Shown here one piece after another: positions 47,540 to 56,040 of a stretch of 63,222 nt of DNA. This DNA is from Nitrososphaeraceae archaeon. Lineage in GTDB: Archaea; Thermoproteota; Nitrososphaeria; Nitrososphaerales; Nitrososphaeraceae. Within the stretch, counting starts at the first letter, position 1, and each line of letters begins with the position of its first letter. The notes beneath the pieces were generated by a model. The model saw only the letters and a list, made by a program, of their open reading frames with translations. It did not search any database and was not told the origin of the DNA. A program made the position numbers and the translations under genes. Location: contig WHTU01000015.1 of assembly GCA_009377575.1 (NCBI GenBank), positions 1 through 63,222 on the forward strand, written 5' to 3'.

Positions 47540-47848
47540 ATGACAAGAATCTCTGTCGTTGCTATTCCTCCATTGGATAATAACAGCTGGAGGTATGACG
47601 TGGAGGTAATTGAGATTGACGGAGGTGGCCCTAAGACGATCCACGAAGTGACCATGGACAAGGATTACTACGTGGATCTAACAGAAGGTAAACACGTAAT
47701 TCCTGAAGAACTTGTCAAGAAGTCATTTGAATTTCTACTAGAGAGGGAATTTAGGGACTCTATACTACGCCAATTCGATATTGCTCAGATAAGCGATTAT
47801 TTTCCTGAATATGAGAATGAAATCAAGAAAGCGCTAGTTAATATTTGA
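47540..47848 (+). CDS. Small soluble protein, unknown family
   Basis: A 102-residue protein. ATG 47540 (MTRISVVAIPPL) is preferred over a TTG three codons upstream. Strands at the start (RYDVEVIEIDGG and TIHEVTMDKDYYVDLTEGKH) lead to helices (PEELVKKSFEFLLERE and SDYFPEYENEIKKAL). The composition is that of a compact cytoplasmic protein. I recall similar short proteins in Thaumarchaeota but no name or function. Monocistronic. Confidence 0.6.
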   Translation: MTRISVVAIPPLDNNSWRYDVEVIEIDGGGPKTIHEVTMDKDYYVDLTEGKHVIPEELVKKSFEFLLEREFRDSILRQFDIAQISDYFPEYENEIKKALVNI

Positions 47849-48319
47849 AGTAGGAACAATCTGCTCCTGCCCCTCCAGTACATCGGATCAGATCAGAATG
47901 AAGTTCAAATCCGTTTTGGTATTAAGGTAGTGCTGGACTATGTCAAAAAAAAGACTTGCTAACTTGTCAAGTAGTACTGGAATAATAAGGAAATAACATC
48001 TGCGCATGACATTCAGATGTTAAGACTAATTCCTAGTGTTGCATCACCTGATACGGTTTTAGATCCGTCGTACGCATAGAGACAAAAGTCTAAAATCATT
48101 ATGCAATAAGGATATGCGGTATCAAGATTGAGTTTTTGTATTAGCTCTAGTAAAGAGGGGGAATTCTATTATGTTACCGAAGAATTTACAAATTCTAACT
48201 ACAATGGCAAGAGACAACAAAGAAGTGGACGGGTCGGAGGTGAGACTGGACGATATCTGACCACTATTTGAGAATTCTCGTTGGCTAGGTAGACGATTAA
48301 CATTTGTTCAGCATTGCCC
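47849..48319. other. Spacer, no gene seen
   Basis: Plus-strand spacer between convergent genes. It contains ATCAGAATGAAG near 47892, reminiscent of a loop word in repeat copy B, but no stem is present. Confidence 0.3.
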
Positions 48320-50434
48320 TCATGTTTTCGTTGCTAAAGGAAGACTAAAGATGAAATTGGCCCCATTTCCATCAGGATTATTTTCAGCCCAAATTGCCCC
48401 TCTATGAGCGTCCACAATGCTCTTTGAAATAAATAGACCAAGACCAGTTCCACCTCTATCGGATTTGGAAGCAAACTTGGTAAATAATCTAGGGAATATT
48501 TCTGAATTTATACCAATGCCCGTGTCTTTGACAGAGATAATAACAGCTTCGTCATCTTCCTTTTTTTCAACTGACACAAGAATACTATCCCCTTCTTCGG
48601 TGAACTTGACAGCATTGCTTAGAAGATTAGATATAACCTGTGATATCCTTCCTTTGTCTCCTTTTATGGTAATGATGTCTTCCTTAGCATTGAATACTAA
48701 CTCCTTGTGACTTTGCTGCCTTTCAATTTGACTCTTATACTCTGAAATAGCATTTGATATCAAATCATTAAGATTAAAACTCTCCATCTTTAAACGTAGA
48801 GATTGGCCCTCAATTCTTGTAACATCCAGTATATCTTCGATGAGGTGCTGCAACCTTTCAGCGTTTCTATTAATGACACGTAGTAACTCATTGGAAGATT
48901 CCTTATCGCTTTTACCAGAAAGTAGTACTTGAGATAGGCCTAATATTGGTTGTACGGGAGTACGCAGCTCATGTGCAGCTATGTTGATAAACTCTCTTTG
49001 CATCGTGTTATAGGATTTTAATTGTTCATAAAGTTCTCCTTGTTTCCATAGAGTCTCAAAGATAGATGCGTACGACACACCAATGGGCTTGCTATTAGAA
49101 TATGCGGCTAGTCCTGCTGCATCATAATAATTATCTTTTGTATCGTCTTTTAATTCAATTATCATAGATTCTTTTCTGTCAACTACTAGGATACCTATTT
49201 GAGTCTGTAAACTTTTATCCAAACTTCTAATTTCTAGATGTGGTAACGCTAGTTGTACTTCATCCACTATCTTGTTAATCTGTTCCGCATCACCAGGAAC
49301 AAGTACTTTGACGCTTAGCCCACGTTCTAATGCTTCTCTAAATAAATGTAATGCCCCTATTCGTACTTGACGGTGAAATTGGTCCATCGAGGGATAAATT
49401 CTTAAGATCTCGTGTTTTGCGGATTTGACCAGTTTGTAAGAAAGCGCGACTGCTTCCTTTGAATTTCGAATAATCTCTATTTTAGCTGGTTCAGTTCCTT
49501 CTTCAATTTCTCTTATTCTTTCATTTGCATCGACACCGTTCTCCCATAATTCTTGAAAAACAGAAGAAAAATGCTCTAGATATTTAGGTTCGTTGCTTAA
49601 TAGAAGGCTTTGAACTACTTTACCCTCTTTCATCTTTTCTATAGTTACTGCTATTTTCTTATCTGAAACACCAAAACTCAATGGAGGTAAATTGCTAAGG
49701 TGCCTTAATTGAATACCAGAATCCAGATACAGTTTGGCCAGCTTTATATTTTCGTTATTTAATTCGGTAACGTATCTAATGCCTTTATGTCCCCCCCTTT
49801 TCTGTCTTTCTAACAATTTTTTCTTTATATTGAAGAAGTATTTGTGGCTATAGTGCATCCCACCTGAGCTCAGACAGGCATCCAGCAGATTTGAGTTAGC
49901 AGTGAGACTAGAAATCTCCTTTATAATCTGCTCCGAGTTATCCATTATTCTAGTTTCATAATGTACTGTTCCTTCTTCTATCTCTCGTATTCTCTGCTCT
50001 GCAGGAATGGTTTTACTCCATAATGTCTCAAAAACGTACCTTTGATGTTCGATTAATTCTTTAACATTACTATAGATGATCTGCGCTGCTGGCTTCCCTG
50101 CTTCATGAAAGGTAGCAGGAGCAAGGTATTCTGCTTCGCTGATGTAAAAGTTTCCCTTTATCCCATCTAAATGTCGAAGCTCATCAACCATCGTCATCAT
50201 CTGCTTGCAATAAGAAATATTGTCTTTGGTTATCTCAGTTGCATACCTTAATTTAACACCTCTCTTTCTGGCATCAAGAAATGCACTCTTCAATACTTCT
50301 ATGTCAACTGCTAATGGAGGTCGCGTGTAATCGACATAAGCATCGATTTTACCTCTGGATTGATACAAAAACTGCAATATTGTGTTCATGACATTTTCAA
50401 TTCCATAGAAAATCTCTGTGCGCTCATTAACCAT
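48320..50434 (-). CDS. Sensor histidine kinase, paralog of the one at 20388
   Basis: A 704-residue cytoplasmic kinase with the same plan as the kinase at 20388-22535: three related sensor modules (about 1-155, 160-315, 316-470), HisKA with H488 in AAHELRTPVQP, and a complete ATPase domain. Boxes are LSNAVKF (N), DTGIG (G1), then GGTGLGLFISKS (G2), so it keeps the catalytic Asp that the paralog has lost. Modules end with the IEEG motif. No transmembrane helix, so signals are likely cytosolic. No receiver lies next to it. ATG 50434 gives a compact start (MVNERTEIFYGIENVMN) parallel to its paralog. Confidence 0.9.
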   Translation of the reverse strand: MVNERTEIFYGIENVMNTILQFLYQSRGKIDAYVDYTRPPLAVDIEVLKSAFLDARKRGVKLRYATEITKDNISYCKQMMTMVDELRHLDGIKGNFYISEAEYLAPATFHEAGKPAAQIIYSNVKELIEHQRYVFETLWSKTIPAEQRIREIEEGTVHYETRIMDNSEQIIKEISSLTANSNLLDACLSSGGMHYSHKYFFNIKKKLLERQKRGGHKGIRYVTELNNENIKLAKLYLDSGIQLRHLSNLPPLSFGVSDKKIAVTIEKMKEGKVVQSLLLSNEPKYLEHFSSVFQELWENGVDANERIREIEEGTEPAKIEIIRNSKEAVALSYKLVKSAKHEILRIYPSMDQFHRQVRIGALHLFREALERGLSVKVLVPGDAEQINKIVDEVQLALPHLEIRSLDKSLQTQIGILVVDRKESMIIELKDDTKDNYYDAAGLAAYSNSKPIGVSYASIFETLWKQGELYEQLKSYNTMQREFINIAAHELRTPVQPILGLSQVLLSGKSDKESSNELLRVINRNAERLQHLIEDILDVTRIEGQSLRLKMESFNLNDLISNAISEYKSQIERQQSHKELVFNAKEDIITIKGDKGRISQVISNLLSNAVKFTEEGDSILVSVEKKEDDEAVIISVKDTGIGINSEIFPRLFTKFASKSDRGGTGLGLFISKSIVDAHRGAIWAENNPDGNGANFIFSLPLATKT

Positions 50435-50597
50435 TCTTGTACCCCTTTTGAGATCTGGAAATTCAGTCCCAGGATGCTATATGCTATTTTGTTATATATA
50501 AGGAGATTTGGCCCTCTAAAGCCCTTATTTCAGCTTACTTTTGCCGTAACACAAAAAATATCACTTTTAACTTAGACTTTTGTAAATGTATACATAG

Positions 50598-50714
50598 CCT
50601 ACCGGGGAAAGGGAATTGATAATCTCGAGGGGAGTATCTGAAAGCTATGCTGATATTACAAAAGCTGAGCAGTATCTAGGGTTTAGATATAGCTATGAAC
50701 TGCGAACGGGATAG
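50598..50714 (+). pseudogene. NAD-dependent epimerase C-terminal stub
   Basis: The frame 50598-50714 reads ELIISRGVSESYADITKAEQ and YLGFRYSYELRTG before TAG. A SYADITKAEQYLGF-type sequence is the hallmark C-terminus of NAD-dependent nucleotide-sugar epimerases/dehydratases. Nothing of the Rossmann domain remains. It marks a deleted sugar-metabolism gene. Confidence 0.5.
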
Positions 50715-50980
50715 GAGCAATTATACAGCTGGTCTTAGCTTTGTGGTAAATTGGATACCGCAATAGAAAATTTAGTTGCATTGTAATCCCGTATGATAAC
50801 AATCGAAGTGGTTAGCAGCGCGGTCACCGAAGTGATACTCAATAAGTTGACATTCAGGATAACTATGATTTATGATACATCCATCGTCACGCGGTACGTT
50901 GTTTAGAATACATCTCCCGCTCTCCTCGTCTTCATGTGCGTGGTTTGAACTAACTAACTAAACTACCTTCATCGCAAAAA

Positions 50981-51006
50981 AGATATAAATAATAGTCGGA
51001 GGAGGT
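50981..51006 (+). promoter_or_regulatory. TATA-like box and purine-rich stretch before the GNMTA gene
   Basis: GATATAAATA (50981-50990) is a good archaeal TATA box. GGAGGAGG (50999-51006) lies 8 bp before the ATG at 51015. With the TATA about 30 bp from the ATG, transcription could start after the purine run, making it leaderless, so the Shine-Dalgarno reading is uncertain. Confidence 0.45.
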
Positions 51007-51014
51007 AAGAGCTA

Positions 51015-51272
51015 ATGAAAACAAGAACCGTTTTCACGATGATGTCTTTAATAGCCGCGTTAACGGCGGGAATACCTGCACTATTTACTGCAGCAAGCTT
51101 GTCAGCACAAGACGAGAACATAACAATGGAAGAGGCGACGAATGCGTTCGTGGCTCAAGACAACGAGACAATGGAGGAGGCTACCATTACTTTACTTGGA
51201 AATATGAGCGGTAATATGACAGCTGGTAATATGACAGCTGGTAATATGACAGCTGGTAATATGACAGTTTAA
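51015..51272 (+). CDS. Small secreted glycoprotein with GNMTA repeats
   Basis: An 85-residue secreted protein: signal peptide (residues 5-31), then two MEEAT-containing segments and a C-terminal tandem repeat of five residues, GNMTA, four times (last ends V), preceded by GNMS. Each repeat is an N-x-T glycosylation sequon, so the tail would be a dense glycan cluster. The 15-bp DNA units are almost identical, so the copy number may vary between strains. Function unknown. Confidence 0.7.
   Translation: MKTRTVFTMMSLIAALTAGIPALFTAASLSAQDENITMEEATNAFVAQDNETMEEATITLLGNMSGNMTAGNMTAGNMTAGNMTV
51210..51269 (+). repeat. Tandem 15-bp repeat inside the coding region
   Basis: Four adjoining units of GGTAATATGACAGCT, the last ending AGTT. 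The length keeps the reading frame, so gain or loss of units would alter only the number of GNMTA motifs. Confidence 0.8.
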
Positions 51273-51472
51273 ACTCAGTCATGTGAAAGAGAAGCACTCG
51301 TTTCCTTCCTTTTTTGTATGCAATGATTGTTATTGGTATCTTTCTGATTTCGTAGCGATAATTTTCGCTAGTCAAACTATACTCTTGCACTTTTAGAGTC
51401 TCTTTTAATCTGTCGTTCAGGTTTCTGTTCTTTTGCTAATCTGCTCGTTGGAAAAATCCTTATATAGACACT

Positions 51473-51769
51473 ATGAGAGTATACCGAATTATGGATCTTG
51501 GTATAAGGACCAAAGCTACATTGATAGTTACTGCTGTCTGCTCGCTAGCAATAGCTGCAACACTATCGGTGCTAACTGATGAAGCTAAAGCTACCTATGG
51601 AGCAACCTGGTGTGAGAGCCAAAAAGGCAAGAGCGATAATTGGAAGAGCGGCTGTGAATCAGGAGCGGCCGATTGTAGAGGTGGAAAGGCATACGACCCA
51701 GGTTCAGGTCATTCACGTGATTTTCATCATGGATATGATGCAGGATGGTCTCATTCAGGGTGTAAGTAA
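51473..51769 (+). CDS. Small secreted Cys/Gly-rich protein
   Basis: A 98-residue secreted protein with signal peptide to about residue 40 (ends EAKATYG). The mature part has four cysteines (WCESQKG, SGCESG, DCRGGK and SGCK at the end) and a repeated G-x-x-x-G pattern, plus HSRDFHHGYDAGWSHSG. The pattern C...GC..G..DC..G...P..GHS..F..GY..GW...C recalls a family of short secreted proteins in Nitrososphaerales. Disulfide-stabilised; the His residues could bind metal. Function unknown. Confidence 0.7.
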   Translation: MRVYRIMDLGIRTKATLIVTAVCSLAIAATLSVLTDEAKATYGATWCESQKGKSDNWKSGCESGAADCRGGKAYDPGSGHSRDFHHGYDAGWSHSGCK

Positions 51770-52384
51770 CCCTTTTTTATTTTGTCACCAAGCTAATTTA
51801 GCTAATTTAGATTTGGTAATGTAATCAATTATTTCCGTACTATTAACTTGATCTAAATAACAATTAATATCGAAAAATATTAGTATCTAGGACCAATTTG
51901 CAGAAAAATGCTCAGTGAGCAAGTGTCAACATCACGAAGCACCAAGATTCTCAACAGTCATCTAAGCAGCTAATGATGGTATTCCCTTCACTAGAATTAC
52001 TGAGCGCCCGCTTCGCCACATCGTTTGGATGTTTCGTTGCGAACACTTTGTATTTTGTTGGCTTGACTTGACACTTGAGAATGTTATCTTGTATACATGG
52101 AAGTCCGTGTACTTAACGACAATCCAATGATTCTTTTTAATCGAAACTTGATCCTGTTACTTCCAAATCTCTTGGTTAATCTAAGGTCAAGTATAGTCTC
52201 CTGCATTTCAGATGTTACTTTCCTGTATTTGATATTATGAGGCTTTCTGAAGTCGCGCAGATCATTAGACGCGTCTATAACGAACTAATCAATTTTCCCT
52301 TGTTTATTTTGTTCCATATGATTGTAGTGTATCTCTCATCCTTAAGTCAAATAGGGATAACTTACCAAAGTATTTTTACTATAG
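51770..52384. other. Gene-poor stretch
   Basis: No convincing gene. A 61-codon plus frame (52237-52422) is AT-driven and has no recognisable motif. Confidence 0.3.
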
Positions 52385-52726
52385 ATGATCAGTTCCGTAA
52401 ATCAGTTATTATTTTCTATTAGATTGCCCTCATTATATAGGGAGGCCTCAATCTTTTTCCTTGTATTACTCTCTGGATTTTTTCTCATTGTTTTTGGCGG
52501 GCCTGACCATATCTATGTACTAGGGTCAGTAGATTGCGATCGTCAAACATTCCCACTAGTGGATTGTCCTCCTTTATCCCCGTCAGAAGAAGAAACCAAT
52601 AATGACGACGACGATGTTGGAGGAAATATTGAGGAACAAATTCCTTCTGGTGAGTCGGAGACCAATAATGACATTGATGATGGAAATATTATGGCACAAA
52701 TTCCTTCGGTAATCCCGTTTCCCTAA
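52385..52726 (+). CDS. Secreted acidic protein ending in VIPFP
   Basis: A 113-residue protein. A basic start (SIRLPSLYREAS) precedes a long hydrophobic segment (residues 22-40) that would act as signal or anchor. The mature part has two Cys (CDRQ and DCPP) and two similar acidic repeats (ETNNDDDDVGGNIEEQIPS and ETNNDIDDGNIMAQIPS), ending VIPFP. The repeat suggests internal duplication. The same ending occurs in the gene at 40037-40420. Function unknown. Confidence 0.55.
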   Translation: MISSVNQLLFSIRLPSLYREASIFFLVLLSGFFLIVFGGPDHIYVLGSVDCDRQTFPLVDCPPLSPSEEETNNDDDDVGGNIEEQIPSGESETNNDIDDGNIMAQIPSVIPFP

Positions 52727-52742
52727 CATCCCACTCTATTAG

Positions 52743-52940
52743 CTCAACTTGCCAAGTTCAGACAAGTTGATCAAATTGGTAGAGCAGATTGACGCTCTGA
52801 GCTGAAGACAGTTAGGATCTGTAGGCTTTGTCGTTAAAGTCGTGGCGGAGGAGACAGACGTAACTGTACCTATATTTAAATCAACAGAAGTTAAAGCATT
52901 AATGAAGAACATGAATTATTCTTTTGATAGATTGTCATAA
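52743..52940 (+). pseudogene. Relic of a small helical/beta protein
   Basis: One frame reads SSDKLIKLVEQIDALS, a TGA, then GSVGFVVKVVAEETDVTVPI and FKSTEVKALMKNMNYSF to TAA at 52940. The two parts are in the same frame, so a single nonsense change may divide them. No start codon is present upstream. Family not recognised. Confidence 0.35.
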
Positions 52941-52992
52941 TATTCATGTCAATATTTTTTATTAGAATGTAAGGGAGAATAGAATCAGAGAT

Positions 52993-53700
52993 TTGATAAG
53001 TATACAAAAGTACGACAAAAGACGAGTAAGTAAGAGTTTCTCATCTACGTCAACCATAGCATTGTTCTTTGCATTAGCTATGTTGTTATCTACATCGTAT
53101 CTGGCCGCTGGTAGTACTAGTAATGGGCTTCCTTTTGCGTTTGCTGCTGATAAGGAATTTGATATTGACGTTGATATTGAAAAAGATTCAATAAAAAGAG
53201 GTGATACCCAGGACATAACCGTTACGGTGCGAAATGACGATACAGGTAAGAGGATTTCAGATGCTGAGGTAAGATTAACTGTATATCCACCCGACAGTGA
53301 TTCTACAGGCGCTAATGACGACACAGATGATGATGGCGTGGCCGAGTTTAAAGTGAAGATCGATGACGACGCGGAAACTGGTGAATATGATGTCAAAATC
53401 AGGGTTTCAAAGGATGGATATGACACAAAGACGGTTAATACTTCATTTGACGTAATAAAGAAGCATCACCACGACGACGATGATGATGACGGAAATGGAT
53501 CCGCAGCAGCAGCTTCTGCAGCAGCTTCCTCTGGGTCCTCATCTGCAACTGCAGCTGCCGCTTCTGGTAATTCCGCAGCCTCAGCTGCTGCAGCCTCCCT
53601 TTCTGCTGCTGCAGCAGCCGCTGCTGCTGCTGGCGGAAGCTCTGCGTCTTCGGCAGCTTCTGGGGGTTCATCTGCGGTAGCTGCAGGGGTATCCGACTAG
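52993..53700 (+). CDS. Surface protein: Ig-like domain, His/Asp cluster, Ala/Ser-rich tail
   Basis: A 235-residue secreted protein starting at TTG. Signal peptide around 20-52 (ending AFAADK). An Ig-like carboxypeptidase-regulatory/MG2-type domain spans 53-155 (DITVTVRNDDTGKRISDAEV, EYDVKIRVSKDGYDTKTVNT). Then comes HHHDDDDDDG, a likely metal-binding patch, and about 70 residues made almost only of Ala, Ser and Gly. The tail is unusual and probably forms a flexible or helical stalk. The DNA is GCA/GCT/TCT-rich there. Its role may be in adhesion or the envelope; unknown. Confidence 0.65.
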   Translation: MISIQKYDKRRVSKSFSSTSTIALFFALAMLLSTSYLAAGSTSNGLPFAFAADKEFDIDVDIEKDSIKRGDTQDITVTVRNDDTGKRISDAEVRLTVYPPDSDSTGANDDTDDDGVAEFKVKIDDDAETGEYDVKIRVSKDGYDTKTVNTSFDVIKKHHHDDDDDDGNGSAAAASAAASSGSSSATAAAASGNSAASAAAASLSAAAAAAAAAGGSSASSAASGGSSAVAAGVSD

Positions 53701-54442
53701 CATTCACAACAACTCGATGAGAAGATCATTATTCTTCTTTTTTCTGATAGAAACCCAGCATTATACGGTGATTCCCTTCAGTAATAACAGCAATAATGAT
53801 AGGATCTGTAGCTCACCGGACTTTTGTTTTATCGAGGGAGCAGGAAGCCTCATCAACGATACTCATGGTAGGACTGTAGGCAGTTCTGTCTTTGAGTCCA
53901 TGGACATTCGACTACTGAGGAATGGACCGTACGACGTTAACCAGTACTGATATCATCATATCTTAGTGGACCAGTTTGATTTGTCGAACAAATGAGATGT
54001 CGTCACCGGGATCCAGGTGCATCCTAGTATTCTTTCTAGTTTCTATCCTAGTTTCATGGCTAGGGTCTTTTCCCAATGCATATAATCTCTATGCACAGCC
54101 AGTCTCGTCATAGAAATAATCGATCAGATTCCGCGAATCGTCTTGGACTGTTCCTCATACTCACTATCTTCATACATACTACTCCTGTTACTATTCTGCA
54201 GGTTAAGTGCAAACTAACGTATCCCAGTTATCTCGTTGCTCAAGAGTGACATAATATCTCATCCCAGCGGCGCACAGAAATACAATCGCATCCGTTCGAA
54301 ATCCGTTGTAGGAAAACAGATTGCAGCATCGATATCCTTGGATTCTGGAATCTTTGTTCAAATATTTATACAGGAGACCGACGACGGTTCGGTTGGAGTT
54401 AGGTTACCGGAGCATATTATTATTATTATTATTAAATTCAAA
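53701..54442. other. Gene-poor stretch with signal-peptide stub
   Basis: ATG 53997 to TAG 54113 encodes 38 residues with a strong hydrophobic leader (CILVFFLVSILVSWLG) and NAYNLYAQPVSS, like the truncated start of a secreted protein. A plus-strand 77-codon frame (53717-53950) may be another remnant. Near 54417-54434 there is an ATT microsatellite. Confidence 0.3.
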
Positions 54443-55375
54443 CTATCTAATACGTTCCAACAGGTCTTCCGAAAATACAAATTTGGATTTTACCAAATTC
54501 TTGAGAAAGCCGTACAGGTTTTTAAATTCAATCAAATATTGACAATCTAGCTTTGGAGTGAGTCTTTTGTCTGAGGCGATCCCAATGGATACAGAAGCCT
54601 TTCTGAATGCGGGATTGTCATTCTCTGAATCCCCCAGGTATAGGACTCCTTCACCTTTGCTTCCTTCTGCAGTGCTATTGATCTTTAGGATATCATGTAT
54701 AACGAGATCAAATGCCATACCTTTATCACAATGTAACGCATAGACATCCAAGAATGGATGGGATCTATATGTCTGAACAAACAAATCAAACATTGGTTCT
54801 AAGGAGAACGACCTGTACCTATGGATTATTTGACTTAAAGAGGGTTCAAGGCTATTTTTGTGTGATCTCCAATCCTTCAAATGTCTATAATCAATTGTAA
54901 TACCCGCCAAGAACTGTCTATCACTGGTAAACTTTCTTTCTACAATCACATTGGTTCTAAATTCCAATTCAATACTTTCTGCTAATTTGGATAACAAACC
55001 TGAATTTGTCTCTAGTATCTTGTGACTATTAGGAAGGATATATTGCTCCCTGATACAATTTGGGCTGTCGTTATGATTATTATTTTTTTCATGAATTTCT
55101 CCTCCTCCTCCTCCTCCTCCTGATACTTTGTCATGAACTATATGATTGATGGTTTCAATACCCATAATACAAGAGAGTATTCTAGCAAACCCTGTCCTGG
55201 GATGTAGAAAATGATAATCCTTACTTGAGATAATACAGATTGGAATGCTTTGAGATATTTCCCACAAGTCTCGTTCCAAATGCTCAGGTATTGAATCTGT
55301 CTTGCTCCTTACTGTATCAGTTGGAGATAATGTTCCATCATAATCAGATAAAATGGCATTTATTCTAGTTTGCAT
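54443..55375 (-). CDS. HAD-superfamily phosphatase (trehalose-phosphatase/MPGP-like)
   Basis: A 310-residue HAD phosphatase. Motif I is SDYDGTL with D11 and D13, motif II the Ser in CIISSKD (50-53), the motif III Lys is K218 in HCDKGMA, and motif IV is GDSENDN (D249, D253). The cap layout is that of the trehalose-phosphate/mannosyl-3-phosphoglycerate phosphatase branch, so a sugar phosphate substrate is likely. Residues 86-92 are seven glycines encoded by a GGA-type run, an insertion in a loop. ATG 55375 is taken, but a Met three codons upstream is possible. It lies directly after relics of surface-domain proteins on the same strand. Confidence 0.82.
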   Translation of the reverse strand: MQTRINAILSDYDGTLSPTDTVRSKTDSIPEHLERDLWEISQSIPICIISSKDYHFLHPRTGFARILSCIMGIETINHIVHDKVSGGGGGGGEIHEKNNNHNDSPNCIREQYILPNSHKILETNSGLLSKLAESIELEFRTNVIVERKFTSDRQFLAGITIDYRHLKDWRSHKNSLEPSLSQIIHRYRSFSLEPMFDLFVQTYRSHPFLDVYALHCDKGMAFDLVIHDILKINSTAEGSKGEGVLYLGDSENDNPAFRKASVSIGIASDKRLTPKLDCQYLIEFKNLYGFLKNLVKSKFVFSEDLLERIR

Positions 55376-55389
55376 ATATTATTCATCAG

Positions 55390-55683
55390 GGAGTTATGTC
55401 CTATGAACTTGATAGTACCTATGGTTGATGTTACAAAGATAATATCATAGTAAGACTGAACACCCACAATGTTGTCTGTCTTGCCCAGTACCACTGCTTG
55501 GCCAAAACTTGGGATACGATTGAGAATATTCTTTTAACACCATCTGGGTTCCAGCCGGCGCTATTACCTTCAAGTGGCTGAATCGTTAGTGTCATTGGAC
55601 CCCGTCTTGTAGTAAGTCAGTGGGATAAAGGCACAGGCTAAAACTGCAAATGCAAAAGTAAGTAACCCCTTACTCCTTGGCAT
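55390..55683 (-). pseudogene. Surface-domain gene relic
   Basis: ATG 55683 starts a signal peptide (GLLTFAFAVLACAFIPLTYY) that ends at TGA near 55572. Another frame then reads QPLEGNSAGWNPDGVKRIF and a third reads KTDNIVGVQSYYDIIFVTST and IGTIKFI. The GWNPDG and SYYDIxFxTST motifs are those of the two domains found in the genes at 57923, 60109 and 62802. Several lesions show a dead member of the same family. Confidence 0.5.
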
Positions 55684-55910
55684 ATCCTGATTTCTTCTTT
55701 ACCTGAAGATATTTACTGCTGCGGCTGGATGCGGTATTGGCAACGTGATAAGGGTCTCCGCGGCGGATATCTTTTGGAGAAATCCATAGTAAAGCGTTCG
55801 AGATAAAATGAGATAATGTGCATCCGCCAAAATTAGACTATTAGCGGATTAGTATTCTAGCTTAACATTCTCGCTTTCTCTCTCGTTGTTGTCTTGTTAG
55901 TGTAGCTTGA

Positions 55911-55998
55911 GTCAGATGGCTGTCAGATACAAGTCAGATTACAGTCATAACTCAGTTAAATGATAGTCATTTGGAGGTTAGATAAACGTCAAACGATA
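55911..55998. repeat. Eight phased 11-bp GTYA repeats, candidate operator array
   Basis: Consecutive 11-mers start at 55911, 55922, 55933, 55944, 55955, 55966, 55977 and 55988. Each begins GTYA: three are GTCAGAT, one is GTTAGAT and the others vary after the fourth base. The period is one helical turn. The array ends 43 bp before the GTG of the HTH/coiled-coil gene and just upstream of a TATA-like CTTAAATTA (56005-56013). This fits binding sites on one DNA face. Confidence 0.7.
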
Positions 55999-56040
55999 TT
56001 TACGCTTAAATTAGCTGAAAATTATGCGAGAATCTAAATA

